Below are positions 39,501 to 44,867 of a stretch of 64,000 nucleotides of DNA, in pieces. The translations under genes and the position numbers were made by a program. Source of the DNA: Alviniconcha marisindica (Eukaryota > Mollusca > Gastropoda > Provannidae); assembly GCA_018857735.1 (NCBI GenBank), contig JABMCL010002225.1, positions 1,341,001 through 1,405,000 on the forward strand. The letters are read 5' to 3'. The notes beneath the pieces were generated by a model, which worked only from the letters and a program-made list of their open reading frames with translations, did no database searches and was not told the origin of the DNA. Each line of letters starts with the position of its first letter. Position 1 is the stretch's first letter.

Positions 39501-40942
39501 TACTTCCTGTCAGTTTTGGGGTTCTTTCCCTTAGTTGTTACCGAGGAAGCTGGCTTGTTTACTTCATGTCATCGCCCCAGAAAATTTCCAGTTATAAACA
39601 TACTGAATGCACATTTCGGCCTGGAAGATTTGCAGGCTCTGGCAGTGAAGGTTACAAAATTCATTGAAGTCCAAATTTTGTTGTACCACTGATCTCTGTT
39701 TATACTGACAGTAGCACTGTGACTTACAGCATCACTAGGCATACAATATACAATGGGGGGGTATTTTGCCACACAAGGCGACAAACCTTGTTTAAAAATT
39801 TATGGGGGGGGTATATTGAAATAATGGATACTTAGAGCACCTAACCTTCTTAGGCCCTAAGCACTTTTACACATTCTTTAAATGTACATATTTTCAAAAT
39901 GCAGTGCGTACAATACAAATAAATATTTACAGATGGACATCATCCAGAGGACATCTAAACCTCTCAGCTGTTTGTAACCAAATTTGTTATGGCGGTGCAT
40001 CATCATGTAAAAAAACATTTGCTGGCTGTGTTGGCTGATCAAGGATTAAGGATTCATATGATCAAAATAGGACTGTTTCTGTTACTTCTTATAAACTGCT
40101 GACCATTTTGTTACCAAAGTTAAATTGATGGTATGTCATCATAAACTAAAAGTTAAAAGATTGGATTGCTTAATGTCAGGATCACACCAAAGGTTACAAA
40201 TTTCAAGGGATGGTTGTCCAGCTTGTGGACTGCTGAACCTTTTGTAACCAAACTTGGTATGGTGATGGCTTGAATGTCATGAGAAAAGACTGGATTTCTA
40301 TCTTCAAGGACAAATTCACAGCAAAGTTTCATAAGCAAGAGTCAAAAACGTTCCACCGTGGCCAGAGGTCAAGACTACTGCTAACATGCGTCACAGATGC
40401 CATTATAACATTATTGTCAATATAGCTTTTGCAATGGAAAACACGAATGAAACTTCTGAAGCTATCAAAAACTGAAGAATGACTGCTCCAACGAATATGT
40501 CACAAGCAATTGATAAGAAAAAAAGAAAAGAAAAATGTTATAAATATCAGGAGCCATCAGTTTCCAAAACAAAGTTTTACGAAAACAGCAAATGAAGAAT
40601 GCTTAAGTTGAAGTACTTTCTGCAAAGGTTGACTTGTCGGTCGATGACGGATAAATAAAAACATCACCAGCATGTTCTCCGGAAACATATTCGACTGTAT
40701 TTTGCTGTACAAGATGACAAACTGTATTTACCTTATTTTCAATGCCAGAAATGATTTCCATTTACTTCATTCCACAGCTAAAGAGGGAGCTGGAGAGTTT
40801 TGGTCCTGACTTCTTTGAGGAAATAGAAGATCTCAAGTACAACTACAAACAGACCATGAAGAGATGCAGATTACTTGAAGACAAACTACGGCAGCTTGCA
40901 CAGCAGTTTGGTGTCTCCATTGGGATCCCCGGTTTTGACTGA
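1098..40942 (+). CDS. CEP290: CEP290 orthologue, 3' part of the gene (nine terminal coding exons)
   Basis: CEP290 is a long coiled-coil protein of the centrosome, centriolar satellites and ciliary transition zone, where it links microtubules to the membrane and controls ciliary entry. Nine plus-strand exons are seen: 1098-1199, 11179-11343, 14957-15079, 18575-18802, 25532-25624, 29901-29977, 33434-33524, 34556-34681 and 40778-40942. All have AG/GT borders. All junctions are phase 0 except 29977/33434, which splits a codon 2+1. Joined, they give about 389 residues that follow the vertebrate CEP290 C-terminus colinearly, from the [14 protein letters not shown] block through TRMYE.KLK to [13 protein letters not shown] and the LEDKLRQL end. 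Heptad-rich composition with no membrane segment fits the family. The 5' exons lie before the window. The frame is unbroken despite heavy transposon load in the introns, so the gene looks intact. Identity rests on recalled family sequence, not on a search. Confidence 0.93.
1310..1592 (+). mobile_element. CR1/L2-type LINE remnant, ORF2 C-terminus
   Basis: The plus-strand reading holds the hallmark end of a CR1/L2-like ORF2: [14 protein letters not shown], then TKTETFGQ, a stop codon at 1463, then [15 protein letters not shown] and LKTHLFKLH. It sits in the first visible CEP290 intron and is cut short by a poly-C run at 1594-1617. The in-frame stop shows it is dead. Confidence 0.75.
1797..2297 (+). 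mobile_element. 5'-truncated LINE, 3' end only (same family as 7405-10030)
   Basis: About 190 bp from 1800 align base for base with 9560-9740: the coding end with [10 protein letters not shown], an NENYTSH-like end and stop. The untranslated tail (GGGATGAATAAAGTATATTG) and terminal (ATTGTT)n run at 2266-2297 also match. The short 5' truncation and simple-repeat 3' tail are typical of CR1/L2/Rex1-like target-primed insertions. Confidence 0.8.
2298..4639. other. Intron sequence without genes
   Basis: Part of the 10-kb CEP290 intron. The only structure seen is a degenerate unit around 'attctgccaatgtgggact' with GT-rich spacers, present near 1244, 2930 and 3005, so it is a small dispersed or tandem repeat. 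No exon, RNA gene or intact transposon was found. Confidence 0.5.
4640..5125 (-). mobile_element. tRNA-derived SINE, family 2, near full length
   Basis: Read on the minus strand, a tRNA-like head starts at 5125 (GGAATAGCTCAGTGGTAGAG resembles an A box). It is followed by a B-box-like region, an AAAGTTGAC/TTCTGTGTTGAC block, a TTACCACAGTAGCA-type core and a long body to about 4640. The same order recurs at 21944, 23518, 45630 and, as body only, 30290. No acceptor stem is present, so this is a SINE, not a tRNA gene. Confidence 0.75.
5126..7404. other. Intron sequence without recognisable features
   Basis: AT-rich intronic DNA. Neither strand shows a coding pattern, a repeat shared with other parts of the window, or an RNA gene. 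Confidence 0.5.
7405..10030 (+). mobile_element. 5'-truncated CR1/L2/Rex1-group LINE (broken endonuclease-reverse transcriptase)
   Basis: The plus strand keeps, in order: the endonuclease C-terminal part ([26 protein letters not shown]; 7435-7740), a linker, then reverse transcriptase blocks (NTTGPDNI at about 8402, [10 protein letters not shown] motif A at about 8797, [16 protein letters not shown] motif B at about 8963, FADDTEL motif C at about 9056). The C-terminal end runs to 9730. The frame is broken by stops or shifts near 7852, 8242, 8334, 8624, 9020, 9123 and 9540, with an internal deletion near 9255 at an AT run. The 3' tail AAAGTATATTG plus ATTGTTATT ends at about 10030. It has no 5' end and cannot be active. 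Family naming is by motif memory; CR1, L2 and Rex1 are not separated. Confidence 0.85.
10311..10328. repeat. Poly-C run, 18 bp
   Basis: Uninterrupted C tract. It is one of at least nine long G/C homopolymers in this window. Confidence 0.95.
10398..10770 (+). mobile_element. tRNA-derived SINE, family 1
   Basis: The tRNA-like head has CAGCTTAGTGGTAAGG (A box) and GGTTCAAATCTG (B box). It is followed by a conserved central block (TCCCTCACAATTAATGAAAC, then CATTCTGGTGGTGACAGTG), a C25 tract (10616-10640), and a tail with GTTTCTGTGGACATTAAGC. The same order recurs at 16118 (+), 36215 (-) and 45310 (-). Confidence 0.8.
11179..11343 (+). CDS. CEP290: CEP290 exon (55 codons)
   Basis: Acceptor TGTTTCAG at 11178 and donor GTAAGT at 11344 bound a phase-0 exon. 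It encodes [20 protein letters not shown] and [13 protein letters not shown], the most recognisable CEP290 block. It corresponds to the vertebrate KSTKELEKTI and RVQRENEQLKK region. Composition is strongly coiled-coil. Confidence 0.95.
11638..11990 (-). mobile_element. CR1/L2-type LINE remnant, reverse transcriptase C-terminal region
   Basis: The minus strand reads [10 protein letters not shown], a variant of the LQ.VQN.AARLV motif, then [20 protein letters not shown] and CKLLSVTY. This is the standard post-RT segment of CR1/L2 ORF2. Both ends are lost within about 350 bp. Confidence 0.8.
12760..12990 (+). repeat. Dispersed repeat family E, 5' part with G23 tract
   Basis: CCCTATAACAAAGGTGTGTG, a G run at 12793-12815, GGAATCATCGTGG and CCAGAAGATATCTTTTGAAC match the start of the larger block at 18915. 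Further copies lie at 21373-21850, 31320-32345 and 39955-40340. Confidence 0.65.
13020..13435 (+). mobile_element. Retroelement remnant with RNase H motif
   Basis: The plus strand reads [15 protein letters not shown], a TGA stop at 13084, then ADRLAGK, which matches the RNase H motif GH.GV.GNE.AD. The following 300 bp (LRSLRH, then [12 protein letters not shown]) recur in diverged form at 29640-29808. Several stops make it a fossil. The parent class (LINE with RNase H) is inferred. Confidence 0.65.
13436..14956. other. Intron sequence, little structure
   Basis: A copy of the short repeat around TCTAATTAAAATAA and AAGCATTCTT lies at 13575-13625; other copies lie near 32910 and 33260. A G10 run lies at 14824-14833. 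No exon or RNA gene was seen. Confidence 0.5.
14957..15079 (+). CDS. CEP290: CEP290 exon (41 codons)
   Basis: Acceptor TGTTTTTCAG at 14956 and donor GTACTG at 15080 bound a phase-0 exon encoding [20 protein letters not shown], then [19 protein letters not shown]. It matches the vertebrate block HYESKTKGTEKI...ENERLRKELKK. The donor is weaker than the others (GTACTG). Confidence 0.93.
15526..15562. repeat. (AT)n microsatellite
   Basis: An uninterrupted AT dinucleotide run in the intron after the 14957 exon. A longer one lies at about 43562-43616. Confidence 0.9.
15760..15835 (+). mobile_element. LINE 3' end (tail family of the 27290-29300 element)
   Basis: GTGCCTAGTACTGGCTCACT, CGAGAAAGGGCACC and a (TATTAT)n end mirror the minus-strand tail at 27290-27345 (GCCTAGGGCTCATTTGAGAA, then ATTATTATTATT). 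Only the 3' tail remains. Confidence 0.65.
16118..16330 (+). mobile_element. tRNA-derived SINE, family 1
   Basis: The head reads GGCTTGGTCTAGTGGTAAGG and GGTTCAACTCTG. The central block reads ACAATTAATGAAGCATTAAA and CATTCTGGTGGTGACAATG. The 3' tail seen at 10670 and 45320 is missing. Confidence 0.8.
16331..17639. other. Intron sequence without genes
   Basis: Contains a local duplication of GATGGGACACTGGAA near 16794 and 16833 and a tRNA-like stretch near 17470 that lacks an acceptor stem. No exon was seen. Confidence 0.45.
17640..17995 (+). mobile_element. Interspersed repeat family C (TIR/MITE-like), copy 1
   Basis: About 350 bp align colinearly with 57395-57845: ACTGGAACCGTATGTTTAAA, TGGTGTCTGAAATATTTCCT, GTACACATTGCA, and a terminal ..CTGAGCAGATTACATGCCTG. 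Divergence is moderate. No coding capacity was seen, so it is probably a non-autonomous DNA element. Confidence 0.65.
18575..18802 (+). CDS. CEP290: CEP290 exon (76 codons)
   Basis: Acceptor GATTTACCAG at 18574 and donor GTGGGT at 18803 bound the longest exon seen, phase 0. It encodes [20 protein letters not shown], a Ser-rich break ([12 protein letters not shown]), then [20 protein letters not shown]. The WKS..VTRMYE.KLKELE block is diagnostic for the CEP290 C-terminal region. Confidence 0.95.
18915..19560 (+). repeat. Dispersed repeat family E, diverged units
   Basis: Starts CCCCATAACAAAGTTTGGGA and contains repeated blocks: ATCTTCTGAACTGCT, a CAACCAAACTTGGTATGG-like block, CATCATCATAA and TTCAAGGTCACGGTCACA. 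These are the ancestral forms from which the adjacent 79-bp satellite was amplified. Confidence 0.75.
19561..21377 (+). repeat. 79-bp tandem satellite, 23 units
   Basis: The unit start (TGTCTGGACAGCATCTT) recurs at 19561, 19640, 19719 and so on to 21299 with exact 79-bp spacing. Units look identical except for one base, CTTGTGAAC versus CTTCTGAAC. Each unit contains TGTGGTG-GTACAT-CACCACA, a 7-bp stem with a 6-nt loop. The array lies in the CEP290 intron 18803-25531 and is embedded in diverged family E, so it is a local amplification of part of that repeat. Confidence 0.97.
21378..21850 (+). repeat. Dispersed repeat family E, continuation after the satellite
   Basis: AAGCCAGAGTGTCATG leads out of the last satellite unit, then a T18 run and diverged blocks with TGTCAAGGTCACAG and TTCAAGGTCACAGTCACA. 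Confidence 0.7.
21944..22205 (+). mobile_element. tRNA-derived SINE, family 2
   Basis: GAATAGTTCAGTGGTTGGAG (A-box-like), CCATTCCACCCCATGTTACC, ACAGTAGCACATAAAAGGTC and GTGCAGGTGGCAGGTTGCAT match 23518 and, inverted, 4640 and 45630. Confidence 0.75.
22206..23517. other. Intron sequence; possible LINE-tail-like stretch
   Basis: AATGCAATACAACTTTATTA near 22945 looks like the inverted 3' end of a retroelement, but no matching copy lies in the window. No exon or RNA gene was seen. Confidence 0.35.
23518..23860 (+). mobile_element. tRNA-derived SINE, family 2, best-preserved plus-strand copy
   Basis: The head is GGGGAGCAGGGATAGCACCG with B-box-like GGTTCAGATCC, then AGAATTTTCTTCTCCATGGT, CATTCCACCCCCTTGTTACC, GTGCAGGTGGCAGGTTACAG and a body through 23860. 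Confidence 0.8.
23944..24591 (-). mobile_element. Putative LTR (left copy, minus-strand element)
   Basis: On the minus strand it begins TGTAATGTTTGGTATGG immediately after the purine tract at 24592-24612. Its other end (ACTAGCAGGTTGGAAGTAGG on plus) matches the segment beginning 25203. About 260 bp at the low-coordinate end are shared between the two copies. The terminal TG and adjoining purine tract are the LTR signs. No target-site duplication was identified. Confidence 0.55.
24592..25202 (-). mobile_element. Short internal region of the LTR-like element, with PPT and ISWI-derived segment
   Basis: Only about 610 bp lie between the two LTR-like copies. The purine tract AGGGGGAAAAAAGGGGGGGA sits directly upstream of the left copy on the minus strand. 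TTTACATCTGGTGCTGGTGA near 25180 sits where a primer-binding or leader region would be expected. No gag, protease, reverse transcriptase or integrase motif was seen, so the element is non-autonomous. See 24938-25115 for its content. Confidence 0.5.
24905..25118 (-). pseudogene. ISWI (SMARCA1/5-type) SNF2 helicase fragment
   Basis: The minus strand reads [20 protein letters not shown] and KNIDVV, then after a small gap and frame change [20 protein letters not shown] and DDMDPG. ISWI ATPases have KIFVGLSKMQREWYTK, then MRLLNILMQLRKC.NHPYLF and DGAEPG at the start of the second helicase lobe. After another frame change ITEYHLA may continue the match. The segment after KNIDVV (NGAGK) is lost. There is no splice signal inside. 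It is a dead fragment embedded in the LTR-like element on the same strand. Confidence 0.78.
25203..25485 (-). mobile_element. Putative LTR (right copy, truncated)
   Basis: Matches 23944-24205: AAACTAGCAGGTTGGAAGTA, GAGGCAGTTGGTGT.., AAGAAGAAAAAGCTAGTGAC, AGTGTGCAGATGCA. The remaining 380 bp of the left copy are absent. The break falls about 45 bp before the acceptor of the next CEP290 exon. Confidence 0.6.
25532..25624 (+). CDS. CEP290: CEP290 exon (31 codons)
   Basis: A long T-rich tract and TTTTTCAG at 25531, with donor GTAAGT at 25625, bound a phase-0 exon. It encodes [20 protein letters not shown] and then [10 protein letters not shown], matching the vertebrate ITDLKQLVKEATEREQ block. 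Confidence 0.94.
25985..27100. mobile_element. Non-autonomous DNA transposon G with GTGACAAAACGTGC terminal motifs
   Basis: The left end (TTTTGTCACTACGGCACG, 26010-26030) is the reverse complement of the right end (CGTGCTGTAGTGACAAAACG, about 27067-27087). Both ends carry several copies of GCACGTTTTGTCAC. Inside are a GT run and a long degenerate GA tract on the left (26148-26470) and an AC-rich tract on the right (26760-26910). A right-end relative lies at 47715-48010 and a left-end relative at 53590-53935. No transposase was seen. Confidence 0.7.
27290..29300 (-). mobile_element. CR1-like LINE, minus strand, 5'-truncated and decayed
   Basis: From high to low coordinates the minus strand shows an RT entry block ([13 protein letters not shown], about 28770), [18 protein letters not shown] (about 28320), the catalytic FADDTELY (about 28215), a [20 protein letters not shown] block (about 28120), [16 protein letters not shown] (about 27850) and a 3' tail with GCCTAGGGCTCATTTGAGAA ending in (ATT)n at about 27295. 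The catalytic motif is kept as FADD but frames are broken between blocks. The 5' limit is uncertain. Confidence 0.85.
29640..29808 (+). mobile_element. Second, shorter copy of the RNase H retroelement remnant
   Basis: GACGATCTTCCTTAAAAGGA, CATTTCAAAAGCGACATTGA and TTCTTGAACTGAACTAAAGG match 13240-13430. Only the 3' portion is present. The next CEP290 exon begins 92 bp downstream. Confidence 0.6.
29901..29977 (+). CDS. CEP290: CEP290 exon (25 codons + 2 nt)
   Basis: Acceptor GTTTACTTAG at 29900 and donor GTCAGT at 29978 give [25 protein letters not shown] and a split Arg codon completed at 33434. This corresponds to the vertebrate ILKHVPEGAETEQGLKREL segment. The match is weaker, but position, phase and length fit, and it restores continuity between neighbours. 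Confidence 0.88.
30290..30530 (-). mobile_element. SINE family 2, body fragment
   Basis: GCATTCTAGTCGCATGTGAC, GAATGAGTGACTG and GCTGATGTCACATCAAACTG align with 4690-4820. The tRNA-like head is absent. A G12 run lies at 30527-30538. Confidence 0.65.
31320..32345 (+). repeat. Dispersed repeat family E, multi-unit block
   Basis: Several diverged units with ATCTTCTGAAC, TTGCAACCAAACTTA.. , CATCATAAGC and TCAAGGTCA blocks. It contains a perfect-stem inverted repeat at 31962-32036. Confidence 0.7.
31962..32036. repeat. Foldback hairpin inside repeat E
   Basis: A 21-bp arm at 31962-31982 is the exact reverse complement of 32016-32036. An inner TGACCTT (31986-31992) pairs with AAGGTCA (32000-32006). 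Confidence 0.9.
32346..33433. other. Intron sequence with short repeat F
   Basis: A block around TCTAATTAAAATAAGCATTC occurs near 32908 and 33260 and, altered, near 13580. TATTTTGCCATATAAGGC at 32457 recurs near 39760 and 40690. No exon was seen. Confidence 0.5.
33434..33524 (+). CDS. CEP290: CEP290 exon (1 nt + 30 codons)
   Basis: Acceptor TGTGTATAG at 33433 and donor GTGACG at 33525. After the split Arg codon it encodes [20 protein letters not shown] then [10 protein letters not shown], matching the vertebrate NHQLDKEKAELIHQIEANKDQ block. Confidence 0.93.
34556..34681 (+). CDS. CEP290: CEP290 exon (42 codons)
   Basis: Acceptor CATTGCAG at 34555 and donor GTAAAC at 34682 bound a phase-0 exon encoding [20 protein letters not shown] then [19 protein letters not shown]. 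It matches vertebrate LKEKIKDLETQLKMSDLEKQ by position. The preceding intron is the shortest, 1031 bp. Confidence 0.92.
34682..36214. other. Intron sequence without genes
   Basis: Contains a small tandem duplication (CAGCATTGTGTCAA at 35877 and 35903) and a T-rich tract at 35728-35760. No exon, SINE or LINE was recognised. Confidence 0.5.
36215..36384 (-). mobile_element. SINE family 1, interrupted by the TIR transposon
   Basis: TTTTAATGTTTCATTAATTG and GTGAGGGACAAAGTCACAAG, then a decayed B box (TTTGAATTGAG) and GCTTACCAGCCTTACTGC. The head breaks at 36384 where the transposon begins. CTCTCA at 37460 may be its displaced last bases. Confidence 0.65.
36385..37456. mobile_element. Non-autonomous TIR DNA transposon, copy 1 (PIF/Harbinger-like)
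   Basis: The ends are inverted repeats (GGGCCTTAACTATGAAT at left; ATTCATAGTTAAGGCCC at right) flanked by CAG on both sides, consistent with a 3-bp target duplication. The interior has sub-terminal repeats of the TTTAGGCC kind and no transposase. The 953-bp copy at 63012-63964 is colinear and very similar, in the same orientation, with indels. The 3-bp duplication and GGGCC ends suggest Harbinger; that naming is inference. Confidence 0.8.
37457..38319. other. Intron sequence without recognisable features
   Basis: AT-rich. Nothing shared with other parts of the window was noticed. Confidence 0.45.
38320..38880 (-). mobile_element. Ty3/gypsy-type integrase remnant
   Basis: The minus strand reads [11 protein letters not shown] near 38830, the integrase core motif around its last catalytic region, then [32 protein letters not shown] and, near 38560, [18 protein letters not shown], the post-core segment. 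The frame changes at least twice and upstream pol is missing. It is an old fragment in the last CEP290 intron. Confidence 0.75.
38881..39954. other. Intron sequence; C26 tract and unexplained minus-strand acidic reading
   Basis: A C run at 39197-39222 is followed by CCCACCCACCC. Two diverged copies of TCACTGTCATCGGTAC / TCACTGTCATCAGTAC (38929, 39104) suggest a local duplication. No gene was assigned. Confidence 0.4.
39955..40340 (+). repeat. Dispersed repeat family E, decayed copy
   Basis: TTTGTAACCAAATTTGTTAT, GCATCATCATG, TTTTGTAACCAAACTTGGTA and GAATGTCATGAGAAAAGA show the family order. The next CEP290 exon starts about 440 bp downstream. Confidence 0.65.
40778..40942 (+). CDS. CEP290: CEP290 terminal coding exon (54 codons and stop)
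   Basis: Acceptor CATTCCACAG at 40777. It encodes [20 protein letters not shown], then [30 protein letters not shown] and GFD before TGA. The [13 protein letters not shown] motif is nearly invariant in CEP290 proteins. The protein ends soon after the L.EQLGV-like segment, lacking the acidic tail of the human protein. Confidence 0.96.
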   Translation, partial: LKRELESFGPDFFEEIEDLKYNYKQTMKRCRLLEDKLRQLAQQFGVSIGIPGFD

Positions 40943-40957
40943 GCTTAAAGTCCTACA

Positions 40958-40963
40958 AATAAA
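40958..40963 (+). promoter_or_regulatory. Polyadenylation signal AATAAA of CEP290
   Basis: A canonical hexamer 15 bp after the stop codon implies a very short 3' UTR. Other AATAAA copies occur further down (for example 41399), so a longer UTR is possible. Confidence 0.6.
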
Positions 40964-40985
40964 GTTTGGTAGACTGAGTCTTTTT

Positions 40986-43559
40986 TGATGAAGATCACTG
41001 ACTTTCTTTAAAGACGTTAAGAACAAACTCATGACAAACAAACACTGATTCTGTACATATATAGGTAAACATTGTGCTAGTTATACTGCTGTGGTTAGAT
41101 AGTAATTGTTGCTTAATGTTTTAATAAGCTATGTGTGCTCAGAGTGGCATACTCCCATTATGTGGGCACACATGGATGCATGCATGTAGTTAGTGTGTAT
41201 GTGGAATACATTCTGTACCAAAAATATTTTTAATGCTGTTTTAAAATGAATAATATATATAAATATGGTAATTTATCATTTTAAATTGTTTTAGGCTAGT
41301 TTAACATTGATGTATTTTTTTAAATGTTTTAAAATATTACATTTGTTAATTTGTACAGTGCTAAGAGCTCATATAATTGTTGTTGAGACATTGTATAAAA
41401 TAAATTATTATTGTTTTCCTAGTTACAGTGTTCTCAACAAGTACGCATTTTCCCAAACCCCAAGAGCAATAGAAAACTACAACTTCACAATGTAGAACTC
41501 CTCCCTCCCTCCTGAGAACTACTAAACATACAGCTGATGCCAAGGTGAAAATAATTTGTTGTTTTTTGTTGTTATTTTTAACATGGAGCTGTCTCTGGAG
41601 AGGTATGGCAGGTATGGACCAAGATCCCTGGAGGTGTACCACCAGCCTAATTTTTCAGTAAGCATAAGCTTCATTAATTGTTGGAGGCAAAATCACAATT
41701 AGACTGACCTTAACCATAAATGTTTGAAGTGAATTTTTTTAACAAAGGTCTGTCAGCTTACTGGCCAGTATTTGGGGCAGAAACTGGCTCATAGTATCAT
41801 ATACCATATTTTGCTTCATTGTGGGCCAAAACTTGTGGGATCCAATGCACCCACACTGAAGAATTCTGCTGGGACCCTATTTGGCCCTTTCATGTCTCCT
41901 CTCACATTAGAACTGGTTCTGTCAGTTTGTTTGCTAATGGTCCATTTTGCTGATTTTTTCCCCAGAAAATTCTCCAACAGTTTTTGTTAAGAGATGTCAA
42001 CCAAACAGTTTTTGTTAAGAGATGGCTTTTGTTAAAGAGCTAGGAAATGATAGCCATAGGTGGTATGCGCACATGGCATATAGCATTAGTATTTACTGTT
42101 CAGTATTTGTGTTGTTTGTTTTTGTTTAGTTTGTTGTAGTTTTTGTGTGTGGGTTTGTTTGTTTTTTCTTCAATCTGGAATGGGTAAATTGACAGAATGG
42201 TCGAAACGAGCATGTCCCAGTTTTGTATCATTTTTTTCCTCTCCATTTTTATTTTTATTTTTTAGGCTACATTAATGGACAAATTGACAAATTTTTATTT
42301 GATGGTTGTGTATGTATGTTTTGCTTTATGTTTGTGTAGCAAATTTTTATTTTGTGGATTTGACTTGAGAAAGGGTTTACATATTTGATCTTCCTGAGGT
42401 GACCATATTGACAGGACATTAAAATCCAAATGCCAACAAAATAATTGATTTGATAATTAGACCTTAAATTATCATGCAGTTATGGTATTTTGTTTTAGAA
42501 ATAGCATTAAATTGTTAAAAAGTGGGTTTAACTGCTCCTACCTGGAATAAAAGATGCTACCGACCAACATTCGGCCAAATAAAACTCTTTTTTCCCCTAC
42601 AGTACCCCAGCATGTAGTACACTGTTGGAAAGCTCTTTGTGAGAGCCTTCCCACCAGACATGTCAAGATTAAACTAGGTCAGTCCTCCCAAATAAGGCAA
42701 ACGTACACTATACAGACTTCGAATGTCAACCAATCAGAGATACCAGCATCAAACAACGATTGGCTGAAAAAACGACTAGGGGAAATAATCTCACTCCTTC
42801 CCGTCATTGTTTTCATTGTTTTCATGGAACGATGACTTGCTTCTGTGCTGAATACTTGCAAATTGGGGAATTTACCAGCCACAGATCAACAGGAATTAAA
42901 TAGTCTGATCACAGATTCTAATGGATCTGACCCTGAGTGGTCCGATGATGAATGCTCGTCGGAACCCAACGTTTAAATACAGTTTGTGTGTCTTTCACTG
43001 CTTATTCTGCACCAAGCTAGACTGAGTATAACTCACAAATCCTGAGTTATTAATACTTAGTCTAGACACCCCCCCCCCCCCCCCCATTTTCATTAAATGT
43101 TAATCATTTTGCTTTAACAGTGTTACATGTTTTCTTTCTTGCATTAGAACTTAATAGAAACACAGTCAAGTTACTCAATTTTTGTTCTTATACCATGTTT
43201 GTGTAGCAGATTTTTATTTTGTGGATTTGACTTGAGAAAGAAAATTTCATTTGATTTGAAAATATATATGCATGCCAGCATTCTGTGATGAAGATAGTTG
43301 TTTCACCACATAAAGACCAATTGAAAAAAAATATTGCCTCTGCATATGCAATGTATTATCCAATGTATTACCATGACAAAAAATCAGGAAGTTTGGCTGT
43401 TGCTAAGGAAAACATGCAAGTGACACATAAAATCTTTCAGTCGTTTTCTCAAAATGGCTCCATTATGCTTAGCAACTTCAAATGACCACAACTTCAATAC
43501 TTTTTGGCTGACAGTCTTCATTTAAACACCAAAATAATCAGCAGAATCTGCAGTTTTGA

Positions 43560-43619
<60 letters not shown>

Positions 43620-44113
43620 AAAATACCAAAAAAATAGTTAATACTGGTTATCTGATTCTTGTCCCCTGAATGGAGGCTGAGGATGTCTGATGGGTTGATT
43701 CCCCTTTCCTATCTCCTCTCTTGCTTTTCTGCCTTGTTATTTTTCTGAAGTGTTGCCTTTTTTTTTCAAAAAAAAATCTGCAACCTTTTCTGTTAAGAGA
43801 TAGGCCTTTTTGTGTGGCTCTTGTTGATCACCTAGAAGATGATAGTTTATGTGCAGTATTTTATGCTTGCTGCATTATGGCGCTGGTATTTGCCGTTATG
43901 CCATTATATCATGTTTTGAACTTTGTATCATTTCTGTCCATTCCTTTTCTCTTCTTTTTTCTTTTTTTCTGTCTTATTTTTTGTTTAATCCCATGTTGAT
44001 AAGATACAAACAGATAAAAGGTTTTTAAAAAAATGCAGATTTAGTATGACAGTACAAAAAGGGTGAATGATAAGTGACAGAACAACACAGTTGAACAGCA
44101 ATTTTTTTTTAAT
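40986..44113. other. Intergenic DNA after CEP290
   Basis: No gene was recognised. Notable: a short open stretch 42843-42976 on plus that ends in an acidic peptide (EWSDDECSSE), next to CCAAT-like sites (42730, 42763); a C17 run at 43069-43085; and an (AT)n run at about 43562-43616. Confidence 0.45.
43562..43616. repeat. (AT)n microsatellite
   Basis: About 27 AT dinucleotides without visible interruption. Confidence 0.9.
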
Positions 44114-44171
44114 GCACTGATCCAGCTTCTGTTGTGGTTTGTTTGTTCCACAACAGAAGCCAGATCAGTGC
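44114..44171 (-). ncRNA. Candidate 58-nt hairpin (pre-miRNA-sized)
   Basis: Arms 44114-44137 and 44148-44171 are 24 bp with two adjacent differences and a 10-nt loop. On the minus strand the two differences become G-U pairs, so a continuous 24-bp stem forms; on plus they are C-A mismatches. No expression evidence, so function is open; it could be a tiny foldback repeat. Confidence 0.35.
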
Positions 44172-44848
44172 TTTCGTGTGTTTTTTCCGCCTCCAAGTAA
44201 CTGTTGTTTTGCTGCTTGAAAGTTGGCACGTTTTGTATTATATTAAAATTAGCATTCTTTTGTGTGTTTGGATCCATGTTTCAGTTGTTTGTGGGGGTTT
44301 GGGTTCTTTTGTTCTTCTTCTTCTTTCTTGTATTGATCTGTTGGACTGAATGGTTAACAGTAGATCCAGCCTGATAATTATGCTCTTTTTTTGGTTATGA
44401 AATGGCATCATTTAATGGACTAACTCTGTGTATGCATGTTTTGTTTTGAAGGGATCAGTTTTGTGACTGACTTTAGAAATGATTTACATATATATCATAC
44501 ATGAGAAGAGTTTTCAAATATGCATTTGCTTATGGCAGTTTTATTCTCAAATGACCCAGATGACAGGACATAATGGGCTGATTCTTTAATGCCATTTTTC
44601 TTTCTTTTTTCTTTCTTCTTCTTCATCTGTTGTTGCTTGTTCGTTGTTTTTTGTTGTTGTTTTTATCATGTTTTAGTCTCTATTGACTGTACTGAAAATG
44701 GAATAAAATATTTAAAAAGAAGTGTTGGAGTGTTTGCATCTGGTAAGCCATGTATGTCTAGAAGATGTGTAAACTAGTTTTTCTACATTTATGCAGCCTT
44801 ACACTCTTAAAATGGCGGTTCTGGTGCTTCCCTCTATCCCTCTGCCCT

Positions 44849-44867
44849 CCCCCCCCCCCCCCCCCCC
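44849..44867. repeat. Poly-C run, 19 bp
   Basis: Followed by a CT-rich stretch. It sits 38 bp after AAAATGGCGG, a YY1-like site. Confidence 0.9.

Noticed and set aside
42843..42976. Acidic peptide (EWSDDECSSE) as a transposase N-terminus
   Set aside because: Too short, no downstream transposase, and no terminal repeats found.
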